Assembly (NCBI GenBank): GCA_945869725.1
Contig: CAMBPO010000001.1
Location: 62,001 to 126,000, forward strand
Direction: 5' to 3'
DNA: 64,000 nucleotides
From: Klebsiella pneumoniae
GTDB taxonomy: Bacteria > Pseudomonadota > Gammaproteobacteria > Pseudomonadales > Pseudohongiellaceae
The notes beneath the pieces are model-generated. The model had not been told where the DNA came from. It did not search any database and was given only the letters and a program-made list of their open reading frames with translations. The translations under genes and the position numbers were made by a program. This document shows, piece by piece, positions 30,131-38,487 of this stretch. The stretch's first letter is position 1. The number at the start of each line of letters is the position of its first letter.

Positions 30131-30699
30131 GCATAAAACACATTGTTTTGGTCGGATTTCTGCTGAGCAGCTCGGCATGTACTACCATTCTGACCGGCAC
30201 AGCCGGGTCTGAAGGTATTCAGGAAGACCGATACCTTCGCACCGCAGGCACTATCGTAGAAGATGAGTCGATAGAGACCAAAGTCACCGTAAACATGAGA
30301 ACACAGCAGGAGCAATTCAGAGACTCAAGCTTTGATGTGATCAGCCATAACGGCGTTGTTCTTCTGGTCGGTCAAGTGCAGTCAGAGGACCTGAAACAAC
30401 AGGCTACCCTCATCGCATCAGAAGCGAGTGTCCATGTGCGACGAGTTCATAATGAAATGGAGGTCGCCGGGCCTCGCAGTCTGTTGTCCCGCAGCAACGA
30501 TACATGGCTGGCGACTAAGGTGCGTACTCAGCTGGCAGCCAGTGACCAGATCAACTCCAATAGAATGCGGGTGATTGCAAACAATGGCACAGTCTATCTG
30601 ATGGGAATTGTTGACAGTACTGAAGGAGAGCGAGCAAGTAACCTTGCACGCAGCGTTGGCGGGGTATTGCGCGTTGTAAACGTATTCGAATTCATTTGA
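30127..30699 (+). CDS. dolP: Outer-membrane BON-domain lipoprotein DolP (YraP)
   Basis: Lipoprotein of 190 residues that supports outer-membrane integrity and BAM function in E. coli. The signal peptide ends with lipobox SSSAC at about residue 18. Two BON domains follow: about 50-115 (DSSFDVISHNGVVLLVGQV, RRVHNEMEV) and about 128-190 (TWLATKVRTQLAAS, MRVIANNGTVYLMGIV). The C-terminus is VVNVFEFI. It overlaps diaA by 4 bp and is last in its operon, followed by a hairpin shared with sspB. Confidence 0.94.
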   Translation: MSIKHIVLVGFLLSSSACTTILTGTAGSEGIQEDRYLRTAGTIVEDESIETKVTVNMRTQQEQFRDSSFDVISHNGVVLLVGQVQSEDLKQQATLIASEASVHVRRVHNEMEVAGPRSLLSRSNDTWLATKVRTQLAASDQINSNRMRVIANNGTVYLMGIVDSTEGERASNLARSVGGVLRVVNVFEFI

Positions 30700-30708
30700 A
30701 ATGCAGTC

Positions 30709-30731
30709 ATCGCCTCATACTGTAAGGCGAT
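30709..30731. terminator. Hairpin between convergent dolP and sspB
   Basis: ATCGCCT (30709-30715) and AGGCGAT (30725-30731) form a 7-bp perfect stem with a 9-nt loop. A short TATTT follows on the dolP side. The U-tract is weak on both sides, so termination may be partial. The last base overlaps the sspB stop codon. Confidence 0.5.
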
Positions 30732-31159
30732 TATTTCACCACACGTAACGAAGCACGCCCCAGGGTTTTCTTCTCAGACTGGGATGTCTTTACTGAAGTA
30801 AGCGACGCGGGCGGTTTTGGTGGGACAGGAGGAGTTGGCCCAGGTTTTTCTGCATCAAATACCATTCCCTGACCATTTTCCTTGGCGTAGATTCCCATTA
30901 CAGCCATCACTGGCACAAAAACCGGTGTTGGAATTCCTGCAAAACGACCGTTAAACTCCACTGCATCATTGGTCATGTGCAACGCATGCACCGCTACAGG
31001 GGAAATATTGAGAATAATCTGACCGTCTTTGACGTAGTCCTGAGGAACCTGCACATCCTGAGCATAGGCATTGACCACGATGTAGGGCGTGCAGTTGTTT
31101 TCGAGTATCCATTCGTAGAGTGCGCGAAGCAGATAAGGCCGGCTCGAGTTCATGCTCAT
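30731..31159 (-). CDS. sspB: ClpXP specificity-enhancing factor SspB
   Basis: Adaptor that delivers ssrA-tagged proteins to ClpXP. The protein has 142 residues. The substrate-binding domain includes SSRPYLLRALYEWILENNCTPYI, VQVPQDYVKDGQIILNISP and FNGRFAGIPTPVFVPV. A Pro-rich linker (PTPPVPPKPP) leads to the C-terminal ClpX-binding tail RASLRVVK, nearly the same as the E. coli tail. It lies 10 bp after sspA and the two are surely co-transcribed. Confidence 0.96.
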   Translation of the reverse strand: MSMNSSRPYLLRALYEWILENNCTPYIVVNAYAQDVQVPQDYVKDGQIILNISPVAVHALHMTNDAVEFNGRFAGIPTPVFVPVMAVMGIYAKENGQGMVFDAEKPGPTPPVPPKPPASLTSVKTSQSEKKTLGRASLRVVK

Positions 31160-31169
31160 CAGCAGGTGC

Positions 31170-31802
31170 CTATACCATTTCCTTTTCCTGATCGGACAAA
31201 CTCATTCGCACAGAGTCGCGCGCGAATAACCTGGCCCGGTATTCAAGAAGAGGCTGAACAGACTTATGATTACCCAGATGTATGCCAAGTGATGGCAATC
31301 GCCACAGAATTGCGGTGACGCAGCAATCCACGACGCTGAATTCATCGCTCATGAAGTAAGGTTTTTCGGCAAAAATAGGAGCTATGGATACCAGACTTTC
31401 GCGTAACTCCCCGCGCATTTTGTCTTGCTGACCCGCGGAGCCTTTTCCAGCACTAAGGTCATCGACTGTTGAGCACCAGTCTCGTTGAATGCGGTACATC
31501 CACAAACGGCTTTGCGCCCTTGCTACCGGGTAAACCGGAAACAAGGGCGGATGCGGAAAACGCTCATCCAGATACTCCATCATGATATTGGCTTCATAGA
31601 GCACAAGATCACGATCAACCAGCGTTGGCAGACTGTTATATGGATTTAATGATGTAAGGTCTTCGGGGGTATTAGCCGGGTCTACGTTAACTGTCTCGAC
31701 GGTAACCCCTTTCTCGGCCAGCACAATTCTCACCCGATGGCTGTATTGACTACGGCCATCGGAGTAAAAAATCATGGAAGAGCGTTTAGCGACTACACCC
31801 AT
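31170..31802 (-). CDS. sspA: Stringent starvation protein A SspA
   Basis: Glutathione-transferase-fold protein that binds RNA polymerase and affects stress and virulence genes. The protein has 210 residues. It shows MIFYSDGRSQYSHRVRIVLAEKG in the thioredoxin-like domain, LNPYNSLPTLVDRDLVLYEANIMMEYLDERFPHPPL and a helical C-terminal half with FSVVDCCVTAILWRL. The P-H-P surface segment known to be important in SspA is present. The gene lies 52 bp after the cytochrome b/c1 gene, so a bc1-sspAB transcript is likely. Confidence 0.95.
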   Translation of the reverse strand: MGVVAKRSSMIFYSDGRSQYSHRVRIVLAEKGVTVETVNVDPANTPEDLTSLNPYNSLPTLVDRDLVLYEANIMMEYLDERFPHPPLFPVYPVARAQSRLWMYRIQRDWCSTVDDLSAGKGSAGQQDKMRGELRESLVSIAPIFAEKPYFMSDEFSVVDCCVTAILWRLPSLGIHLGNHKSVQPLLEYRARLFARDSVRMSLSDQEKEMV

Positions 31803-31854
31803 ACTGCTGTCCTCAATAAATCATCTCAGTCAGATTTGACTGGTGGAGAACGTA

Positions 31855-33870
31855 TCAGTGGATACGTCTCCAGTATTCGCGATTCAGCAGCGTTACCAGA
31901 ATCAGCAGTATCGCTAGGAAACCGAGCACATAGACACCAATCTCTTGACGTCTGAGGTTTATTGGCTCGCCGACGTAGTAGAGGAAATTTACCAAGTCAT
32001 AAATCATGGCGTCGAACGCTTCGGGAGACAGTTGTCCTGTTCCATTAATATGTGTCAGTTCACAGTCTTCAGGCGCTGACGCATTGTTGCTGCAGATTAC
32101 ATCACCCTGCAGTTTGTACAGCACATTAGGCATCCCTACGTTGGGGAATATAGTGTTGTTTACTCCCCATACTCGAGCATCATCCTCGTAGAACGAACGC
32201 AGGTAGGTGTACAACCACTCAGGACCACGGACACGTGAAATCAGTGTCAAGTCTGGAGGAACAACACCGAACCAGGCATTTCCATGCTCAGGCCGCATGG
32301 TGTTCTCCATCAGATCACCGAAACCCGCCTCACCAAAGGATAAATTTTCCATCATCAGATTTTCAGGAATGCCCAGGTCAGTAGCAGTACGCTCATAACG
32401 GGCATACTTCAGTGAGTGACAGGAATGGCAGTAGTTCATGTAGGTTGCCAATCCACGCTGCTGCGAGGCCTGATCACGAAGATCCATCTCTACATGGTCA
32501 AGCTCTACTGTCACTTCCGCACCAACCGCTCGCAATGGCAACAGAACCAACGCAGCCAACAGGACAAGTGTCAGCACTACCTGCTTGTTACTGATCCATC
32601 GGCCTGTTACACGCAATGGCTCCGGGAAAGTCTGTTCTTTCTTCGTATACCAAGGCATCAGGAAAAAGAACAAGAAATAAAGCACTGTGCATATCTGCGC
32701 CAGCGCTATTCGGCTGGGGCTAGTGCCTAAAGTACCCAGGTAACCCAAAATCAGGAAACTTGCAGTAAAGATCAGCAGAGCAATCCGGCTGTACCAGCCT
32801 TTGTAGCGCATGGATCTCACAGGACTGCGATCAAGCCACGGCACAACAAACAGAATAGCAATCGCGCCAAACATTACCAGCATGCCCCAGAATTTGGCAT
32901 CAAGACCCAGCAATGGAACGGTTACAGCACGAAGCATCGAATAGAATGGCGTGAAGTACCATACCGGTGGAACATGCGCAGGCGTAACCAGCGGGTTTGC
33001 TTCCTGGAAATTCGGCGGCTCAAGGAAATAGCCTCCCATCTCTGGAGCAAAGAAAAGAATAAAGCAGAACACAAACAGGAAGACGGTGATGCCAACCAAA
33101 TCGTGAACGGTGTAGAAAGGGTGGAACGGGATGCCATCCAACGGCACGCCATTGGCGTCTTTGTTTTTCTTAATTTCAATACCGTCAGGGTTATTCGAAC
33201 CAACCTCATGCAGTGCCAACAAGTGCAGTACTACTAACGCGAGAAGGATGATTGGCAAAGCAACAACATGCAGCGCAAAGAATCGATTAAGAGTCGCATT
33301 TGAAATCAGGAAGTCGCCACGGACCCAGATCAGCAGGTCTTCACCAATAACCGGTATAGCACCGACCAGCGACACTATTACGTTAGCGCCCCAGTATGAC
33401 ATCTGACCCCAGGGCAGTACGTAGCCCATAAAACCTTCCATCATCAGCACCAGGTAGATGGCCATACCAAATACCCAGATCAGCTCCCTAGGCTTTTTAT
33501 ACGAACCGTACATGAGACCACGGAACATATGCAGGTAAACCACCACAAAAAAAGCCGAAGCACCTGTGGAATGGATATATCGAATCAGCCAGCCAAACTC
33601 CACATCACGCATGATGTATTCAACTGAAGCAAAGGCTGCTTCAGCGCTATTGGTATAGTGCATGGTCAGGAAGACACCAGATACCAACTGGATAACCAGT
33701 ACAACAAGAGACAATACGCCAAAGAAATACCAGAAATTGAAGTTCTTGGGCGCGTAATACTTGCTCATGTGCTTTTCCCAAGCATTCACTATAGGCAAGC
33801 GTTCATTAGTCCAGTCCCGAAGACTCACTAAGGAGGACACTACAAAACCCTGTTTTTTTGAATCACTCAT
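31855..33870 (-). CDS. Cytochrome b / cytochrome c1 fusion of the bc1 complex (FbcH-like polyprotein)
   Basis: A single 671-residue ORF holds both haem subunits of ubiquinol:cytochrome c reductase. Residues 1-~425 are cytochrome b, with bis-His pairs H100/H201 and H114/H215 and the Qo motif PVWY at 302-305. Residues ~430-451 form a signal-peptide-like segment ending AVGA before EVTVEL. Residues 452-671 are cytochrome c1, with haem motif CHSCH at 481-485, probable axial Met580 in FPNVGMPNV and a C-terminal anchor at about 645-662. In Bradyrhizobium fbcH a similar polyprotein is cleaved by signal peptidase. Most gammaproteobacteria, including Pseudomonas, have two genes. The ATG overlaps the petA stop (TAATG). 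Confidence 0.93.
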   Translation of the reverse strand: MSDSKKQGFVVSSLVSLRDWTNERLPIVNAWEKHMSKYYAPKNFNFWYFFGVLSLVVLVIQLVSGVFLTMHYTNSAEAAFASVEYIMRDVEFGWLIRYIHSTGASAFFVVVYLHMFRGLMYGSYKKPRELIWVFGMAIYLVLMMEGFMGYVLPWGQMSYWGANVIVSLVGAIPVIGEDLLIWVRGDFLISNATLNRFFALHVVALPIILLALVVLHLLALHEVGSNNPDGIEIKKNKDANGVPLDGIPFHPFYTVHDLVGITVFLFVFCFILFFAPEMGGYFLEPPNFQEANPLVTPAHVPPVWYFTPFYSMLRAVTVPLLGLDAKFWGMLVMFGAIAILFVVPWLDRSPVRSMRYKGWYSRIALLIFTASFLILGYLGTLGTSPSRIALAQICTVLYFLFFFLMPWYTKKEQTFPEPLRVTGRWISNKQVVLTLVLLAALVLLPLRAVGAEVTVELDHVEMDLRDQASQQRGLATYMNYCHSCHSLKYARYERTATDLGIPENLMMENLSFGEAGFGDLMENTMRPEHGNAWFGVVPPDLTLISRVRGPEWLYTYLRSFYEDDARVWGVNNTIFPNVGMPNVLYKLQGDVICSNNASAPEDCELTHINGTGQLSPEAFDAMIYDLVNFLYYVGEPINLRRQEIGVYVLGFLAILLILVTLLNREYWRRIH

Positions 33871-34469
33871 TATGCGGCCTCCCCGTCTTCACCAATCACA
33901 AGAATACTGTCGGTCTCGTAGAAATAAGAAGGGACTTCCATGTTTCTTGATGATGGAGAACCGTTGTATACGCGACCAGCCATATCAAATTTGGAACCAT
34001 GGCACGGACAGTAAAAACCACCCTTCCAGTTTTCCTCAAACGGCTCCGCCCGAATGGAGAGACGGGGTGTAGGAGAACAAAACAAGTGAGGGCAGAGACC
34101 CACTAGCACCAGAATTTCAGGCTCGCGTGAGCGGTGCGCATTAGTTGCATAGTCAGGCTGCTCCGGCTGCGCAGAAGCAGGATCCTGCAGATCACCGTCG
34201 ATGGTCGGCAATGCAGCCAGCGACTCGGCTGTGCGACGCACGACAAATATTGGACGACCACGCCATGCAGGGATGGGTCCGAGAATTGCACCTTCTTCGA
34301 TGCGACTGATATCAACCCGAACTGCAGCACCCGCAGCACGTGCTTTAGCACTGGGATTCCAGGAACCGACGAAGGGAACAACTGCCCCTACGACACCTGC
34401 CACCCCAACAACCGAGGTTGACCCCAATAAAAACCGCCTGCGGCCAGAATCAGTATCGTCTTCACTCAC
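33870..34469 (-). CDS. petA: Rieske iron-sulfur subunit of the bc1 complex (variant box I)
   Basis: Ubiquinol:cytochrome c reductase iron-sulfur subunit, 199 residues from the GTG at 34469 behind AGGAG. The N-terminus has a Tat motif, RRRFLLG, and an uncleaved membrane anchor to about residue 36. The cluster-binding boxes are CPHLFC (126-131) and CPCHGS (154-159). Ligands C126, H128, C154 and H157 and the disulfide pair C131/C156 are all present. Box I normally reads CTHLGC, so Thr is Pro and Gly is Phe here. The linker between boxes contains ENWKGGFYCPCHG. First gene of the bc1 operon. Confidence 0.95.
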   Translation of the reverse strand: MSEDDTDSGRRRFLLGSTSVVGVAGVVGAVVPFVGSWNPSAKARAAGAAVRVDISRIEEGAILGPIPAWRGRPIFVVRRTAESLAALPTIDGDLQDPASAQPEQPDYATNAHRSREPEILVLVGLCPHLFCSPTPRLSIRAEPFEENWKGGFYCPCHGSKFDMAGRVYNGSPSSRNMEVPSYFYETDSILVIGEDGEAA

Positions 34470-34624
34470 CGTGTAATCTCCTGAGCATTGTCGTCTGTCA
34501 AAAAGAAACTGGTTCTCCCGTAGTTTTGCCGGGAGATCAAAAACCTGCTTTTGCTGCACATCTGCGCGAATCAAGGCTGGAGGCTAATATCTAGATGAAT
34601 TACGCAAACCGGCAACCGGGCCGA
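34470..34624 (-). other. petA leader region
   Basis: Transcribed leader of about 150 nt between the predicted promoter and the petA GTG. An in-frame open reading extends to 34574 with an ATG, but it has no Rieske-like residues and no ribosome-binding site, so I treat it as untranslated. AGGAG near 34480 serves the GTG at 34469. Confidence 0.4.
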
Positions 34625-34653
34625 ATTTTAGTAAATTTGGCGTATTTTTTCAA
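34625..34653 (-). promoter_or_regulatory. Promoter of the bc1 (petA-fbcH) operon
   Basis: Minus-strand -35 TTGAAA (34653-34648) and -10 TAAAAT (34630-34625) with a 17-bp A/T-rich spacer, a strong sigma70-like match. The start site would be near 34618. Confidence 0.7.
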
Positions 34654-34718
34654 GCTTACCAACCATCAAAACCATGACAACTCATTGAAATAATTGCGAT
34701 TTTATTTTTTTTCAAAAC

Positions 34719-34755
34719 AAAAAAGCGCTGCCCCAGTCCGGAACAACGCTTTTTT
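34719..34755. terminator. Intrinsic terminator after rpsI
   Basis: AAAAAAGCG and CGCTTTTTT form the outer stem, with an inner stem that uses several G-U pairs; a long T-run follows in the rplM-rpsI direction, and the structure is symmetrical enough to work both ways. It separates the ribosomal operon from the bc1 promoter. Confidence 0.85.
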
Positions 34756-34805
34756 ACCAGACAATCCCTTCAATTCCGAAGATTTGACGGAGAGGCCAAA
34801 GAGTA

Positions 34806-35198
34806 TTAACGCTTGGAGTACTGAGGACGCTTGCGCGCTTTCCGAAGACCCACTTTTTTCCGCTCGACCGCACGAGCATCACGCGTCACAAAACCAGCTT
34901 TACGCAGAGGGGATCGCAGTTCTTCGTCGTACGCAATCAATGCGCGGGTTAAACCGTGACGAATAGCGCCTGCCTGACCAAAACTTCCACCGCCACTTAC
35001 GGTCACTTTCAGATCAAACTTTCCAACCATTTCAACCAATTCCAAGGGCTGCTGTACGATCATTCGCGCAACTTCACGGCCGAAAAAATTATCCAGCGTG
35101 CGGTTGTTGATGCTGATGGTGCCAGTCCCCTTGCTGATAAAAACCCGCGCGGTTGCTGTCTTTCGTCGGCCGGTGCCGTAATATTGTGTTGTAGCCAT
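34806..35198 (-). CDS. rpsI: 30S ribosomal protein S9
   Basis: Small-subunit protein whose C-terminal tail reaches the P-site tRNA. The protein has 130 residues, the same as E. coli. It shows [55 protein letters not shown] and the tail [11 protein letters not shown]. It follows rplM by 27 bp in the usual rplM-rpsI operon and is followed by a strong terminator. Confidence 0.98.
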   Translation of the reverse strand: MATTQYYGTGRRKTATARVFISKGTGTISINNRTLDNFFGREVARMIVQQPLELVEMVGKFDLKVTVSGGGSFGQAGAIRHGLTRALIAYDEELRSPLRKAGFVTRDARAVERKKVGLRKARKRPQYSKR

Positions 35199-35225
35199 AA
35201 GGACTCAGTGAACCTCGTCGAAAAC

Positions 35226-35654
35226 TTACAGTTGCAGTGCCTGCGGTTGTTGTGCCGCATGCGGATGCTCGTTACCCGCATACACTTTGAGCTTTTTGAG
35301 CATAGCACGACCTAACGGAGTGCGGGGCAACATACCCTTGATCGCAAGCTTCAAAACGCGATCAGGAGCTCTGTCGATCAACTTTTCAAAGCTGAAAGAC
35401 TTGAGGCCACCAGGAAAACCGGTGTGGTGATGATACATTTTATCTTTTGCTTTGTTGCCGGTGACACGCACTTTTTCTGCATTGATCACGACCACAAAAT
35501 CACCTGTATCTACGTGTGGAGTGTATTCAGGCTTGTGCTTGCCGCGTAAGCGGGTAGCGATTTCGGTCGCGATACGACCGAGGGTCTGGCCTTCTGCATC
35601 CACGAGCAGCCAGTTGTGTTCTACATTCTGTGGTTTGGCACTAAAAGTCTTCAT
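35226..35654 (-). CDS. rplM: 50S ribosomal protein L13
   Basis: Early-assembling large-subunit protein. The protein has 142 residues, the same as E. coli. It begins [20 protein letters not shown] and shows [46 protein letters not shown] and [21 protein letters not shown]. First gene of the rplM-rpsI operon with its own promoter upstream. Confidence 0.98.
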   Translation of the reverse strand: MKTFSAKPQNVEHNWLLVDAEGQTLGRIATEIATRLRGKHKPEYTPHVDTGDFVVVINAEKVRVTGNKAKDKMYHHHTGFPGGLKSFSFEKLIDRAPDRVLKLAIKGMLPRTPLGRAMLKKLKVYAGNEHPHAAQQPQALQL

Positions 35655-35693
35655 GAAACGTCACCGAACGGGCATTATCTTCAGGGAGCGCGA

Positions 35694-35722
35694 ATACTAC
35701 CGAAGCATGTTGGAAACTTCAA
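35694..35722 (-). promoter_or_regulatory. Putative rplM-rpsI promoter
   Basis: Minus-strand -35 TTGAAG (35722-35717) and -10 TAGTAT (35699-35694) with a 17-bp spacer, followed by a GC-rich stretch (CGCGCTCC) like the discriminator of growth-rate-controlled promoters. The start site would be near 35687, about 33 nt before the ATG. Confidence 0.6.
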
Positions 35723-35754
35723 GCACTTTGTTCTCAATTACTGCAGATGCCAAC

Positions 35755-36864
35755 CTAAGGCCTGTGCTCAAGCCCCAGGTAGTTCTCAGACTGCATCTCG
35801 AGCAAACGACTGCGCGTCCGCTCAAAAACAAACGTCAATGAAGTACCTGTATACAGTTCAGTCAAGGGTACCGACGCAGACAGCAAGAGCTTCACCTGCC
35901 GGTCGTAAAGCTCATCAATCAGACTCACAAACCGACGCGCCAGATCATCCTGAGCAGCGGTCATCTGTGATACGTTACTTAACACAATCGAATGGAACTG
36001 CCTTGCCAGCTCAATATAGTCGAAAGCGCTTCTTGCACCTCCACACAACTGAGCAAAATCAAACCAGGCAACACCATCGCAGACCATGCGCGCAGGTACA
36101 GCCCTGCCAAGAATCTCGATAGGGGAATCATTCATTCGCTCCGAATGCCCATAAACCAGGCTATTAAAGCCCTCCAGCAAAGCTGCATCGGCCTCCACAC
36201 CCAGTGGCGTAAAGTACAGACACGCCTGTTTAAGGGCGCGCAAACGATAGTCAATGCCTCCATCCAACTCAAACACCCGGGTGTGCTTGTGCAGCAATTC
36301 TATGGTCGGCAGAAAACGGGAGCGCTGGAGACCGTTGGCATACAAGCCATCAGGATGAATATTGGAGGTTGCAACCAACACCACTCCTTCTTTCATCAGA
36401 TGTTCCAGCAGGCCGCCCAGAATCATGGCGTCGCCGATATCTGAAACAAAAAATTCGTCGAAACACAGTACGCCCGCACGACCGGCGATGTTCGCAGCAA
36501 TAACTTCCAAAGGATTCTTCTGTAATTTCAGCGCAGCCAGCTCAGAATGCACTTGTTGCATAAATCGATGAAAGTGAGTCCGCTGTTTGCTGGCGAATGG
36601 CAGGCAATCAAAAAATGTATCCATCAGGTATGTTTTGCCCCGCCCTACCCCTCCATATATGTAGAGACCTTTGATCGGAGCAGGCTGACGAGAGGTACCG
36701 ATCATGGCAGCCAGCGATGCCAGCAAGCCCGATGGCTTTTCCCTGGCCTGCAACAACTCATCAAACAAACGCTGCAGCTCATTGACCGCCAATGCCTGCG
36801 CTGCATCAGGCTTGATGATTCCTTTCGCCAGATCGTCACGATAACATTGAAGAGGATAAGGCAT
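35755..36864 (-). CDS. zapE: Cell division ATPase ZapE (AFG1 family)
   Basis: P-loop ATPase of the AFG1/ZapE family; E. coli ZapE associates with the constricting Z-ring. The protein has 369 residues. It shows the Walker A motif GGVGRGKTYLMDTF, HFHRFMQQVH, Walker B VLCFDEFFVSD, LVATSNIHPDGLYANGLQR and FLPTIELLHKH. The C-terminal part includes ARRFVSLIDELYDR. It is divergent from zapG with a 171-bp shared region. The stop lies 100 bp upstream of the rplM start. Confidence 0.95.
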   Translation of the reverse strand: MPYPLQCYRDDLAKGIIKPDAAQALAVNELQRLFDELLQAREKPSGLLASLAAMIGTSRQPAPIKGLYIYGGVGRGKTYLMDTFFDCLPFASKQRTHFHRFMQQVHSELAALKLQKNPLEVIAANIAGRAGVLCFDEFFVSDIGDAMILGGLLEHLMKEGVVLVATSNIHPDGLYANGLQRSRFLPTIELLHKHTRVFELDGGIDYRLRALKQACLYFTPLGVEADAALLEGFNSLVYGHSERMNDSPIEILGRAVPARMVCDGVAWFDFAQLCGGARSAFDYIELARQFHSIVLSNVSQMTAAQDDLARRFVSLIDELYDRQVKLLLSASVPLTELYTGTSLTFVFERTRSRLLEMQSENYLGLEHRP

Positions 36865-36976
36865 TTCGTCTGTGACCTGGTGGAAAGGCGCGCATTTTAA
36901 GTCATCTTGACACTGGACACCAACCCGAAACCCGACAGTCCACTAACAATCGCTCACCTTCGTGTTAGAATTCCGA

Positions 36977-37006
36977 TGGGTTAAACTGACATATACGCGT
37001 TATACT
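36977..37006 (+). promoter_or_regulatory. Possible zapG promoter
   Basis: A good -10 TATACT (37001-37006) has only a weak -35 (TGGGTT, 36977-36982, 18 bp away). The start site would be near 37013, about 23 nt before the ATG. Confidence 0.35.
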
Positions 37007-37035
37007 CGCGGCATTTCTCTGAGGGATAGCAGCCA

Positions 37036-37473
37036 ATGATATGGTTAACTGGCATTGTATGCCTTGTGGTCGGAGTAGTGGCTGGTCTCTTTGCAGCGCC
37101 TCGCCTGAGCAACAGCAGCCCTTCAAAAATTGAGGAACTTGAAGCAAAGATTCAGGAGCTTCAGAAACATCATGCCAATTACAGAGAGCATGTTAGCGAT
37201 CATTTCAGTGCTACTGCTGATCTGGTTCACAACATGACGGAAAGCTATCGGGATGTGTATCAACATCTATCCAGAGGCGCCCAAGATCTTTGTAATGAAG
37301 AAGTCGCCATCAAGCTGTTACCTCCCGCAGATCAGTCGATGTTCTCGGGCGCTGATGGTGACACCATGGAACCGCCCAAGGATTATGCGCCACGACGTGA
37401 TGGCAACCAGAGCGGCGCACTGTCGGAGAGATTTGGCCTTGAGCGACAAAAACCCATGGATGACGGTCGCTGA
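37036..37473 (+). CDS. zapG: ZapG / YhcB family (DUF1043) inner-membrane protein
   Basis: Small membrane protein linked in E. coli to cell division and envelope growth. The protein has 145 residues: an N-terminal membrane segment at about 3-21 ([19 protein letters not shown]) and a cytoplasmic coiled coil at about 30-70 ([26 protein letters not shown]). The family signature [27 protein letters not shown] follows at about 56-82, then a disordered acidic/basic tail. GAGGG lies about 10 nt before the ATG. Confidence 0.93.
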   Translation: MIWLTGIVCLVVGVVAGLFAAPRLSNSSPSKIEELEAKIQELQKHHANYREHVSDHFSATADLVHNMTESYRDVYQHLSRGAQDLCNEEVAIKLLPPADQSMFSGADGDTMEPPKDYAPRRDGNQSGALSERFGLERQKPMDDGR

Positions 37474-37522
37474 GTAATGGATTTACCGCTAGATCCTGTT
37501 CCATAACCAACCAGACAACCCG

Positions 37523-37557
37523 GCAACTGCTCCAGAGAACTTATCTCTGGGCGTTGC
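37523..37557 (+). other. Hairpin leader upstream of cysD
   Basis: CCAGAGA (37532-37538) pairs with TCTCTGG (37544-37550) around a 5-nt loop, and an outer stem GCAAC (37523-37527) pairs with GTTGC (37553-37557). The structure ends 23 nt before the cysD ATG. No T-run follows, so it is not a clear terminator for zapG. It may be a leader element or mRNA-stabilising structure. Confidence 0.55.
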
Positions 37558-37580
37558 TGCGCCACACAGAAGGCAAAATC

Positions 37581-38486
37581 ATGGCTGATTACAACCTTAC
37601 TCATTTGAAGCAACTGGAAGCGGAAAGCATCCATATTATTCGCGAAGTCGCTGCGGAATTTGACAACCCGGTCATGCTTTATTCGATAGGCAAAGATTCT
37701 TCAGTGATGCTGCATCTGGCGTTAAAGGCGTTTTATCCCGGCAGGCTGCCTTTTCCACTGATGCATGTGGACACCACGTGGAAATTTCGCGAGATGATTG
37801 AGTTCCGCGACACGCAGATGAAGAAACTTGGATTGGATTTGATTGTGAATATCAATCAGGAAGGAGTCGCTGCAGGTATAGGTCCATTCACTCACGGCAG
37901 TGAAAAACACACAGACGTGATGAAAACCCAAAGTCTGCGCCAGGCGCTCGACAAACATAAATTTGATGCAGCATTTGGTGGCGGACGCCGGGATGAAGAA
38001 AAATCACGAGCCAAAGAGCGTGTGTTTTCGTTCCGCGACAAAAATCACCGATGGGACCCAAAAAATCAGCGCCCCGAACTCTGGAATATATACAACTGCA
38101 AGGTCAACAAAGGCGAAAGTATACGTGTGTTCCCTCTGTCTAACTGGACTGAACTGGATATCTGGCAATACATTTATCTTAACAACATAGAAATCGTACC
38201 GTTGTATTTTGCTAAAGAGCGCCCAGTCGTCAACATAGATGGTGTAGACATCATGGTCGATGATGACCGCATGCCTCTTGAAGGCAAAACAGTTGAGCAC
38301 AAAATGGTGCGCTTCCGCACGCTAGGCTGCTATCCGCTTACCGGAGCTGTTGAGTCTGCCGCCACCACTCTGCCTGACATTATTCAGGAAATGTTGTTGA
38401 CCACAAGCTCCGAACGTCAAGGGCGCTTGATTGATTCAGATCAGGCAGGTTCTATGGAAGAGAAAAAGCGCAAAGGATATTTCTGA
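37581..38486 (+). CDS. cysD: Sulfate adenylyltransferase small subunit CysD
   Basis: Catalytic subunit of ATP sulfurylase, which makes adenosine 5'-phosphosulfate from ATP and sulfate. The protein has 301 residues from the ATG at 37581 (302 in E. coli). It shows the PP-loop [56 protein letters not shown] and the C-terminal [24 protein letters not shown] region. One base separates its stop from the cysNC start, so the pair forms an operon. Confidence 0.97.
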   Translation: MADYNLTHLKQLEAESIHIIREVAAEFDNPVMLYSIGKDSSVMLHLALKAFYPGRLPFPLMHVDTTWKFREMIEFRDTQMKKLGLDLIVNINQEGVAAGIGPFTHGSEKHTDVMKTQSLRQALDKHKFDAAFGGGRRDEEKSRAKERVFSFRDKNHRWDPKNQRPELWNIYNCKVNKGESIRVFPLSNWTELDIWQYIYLNNIEIVPLYFAKERPVVNIDGVDIMVDDDRMPLEGKTVEHKMVRFRTLGCYPLTGAVESAATTLPDIIQEMLLTTSSERQGRLIDSDQAGSMEEKKRKGYF

Positions 38487-38487
38487 C

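Noticed and set aside
32956-32967. PVWY instead of PEWY at the cytochrome b Qo site as a novelty
   Set aside because: As far as I recall this variant is known from beta- and gammaproteobacterial bc1 complexes, so it is not unusual by itself.
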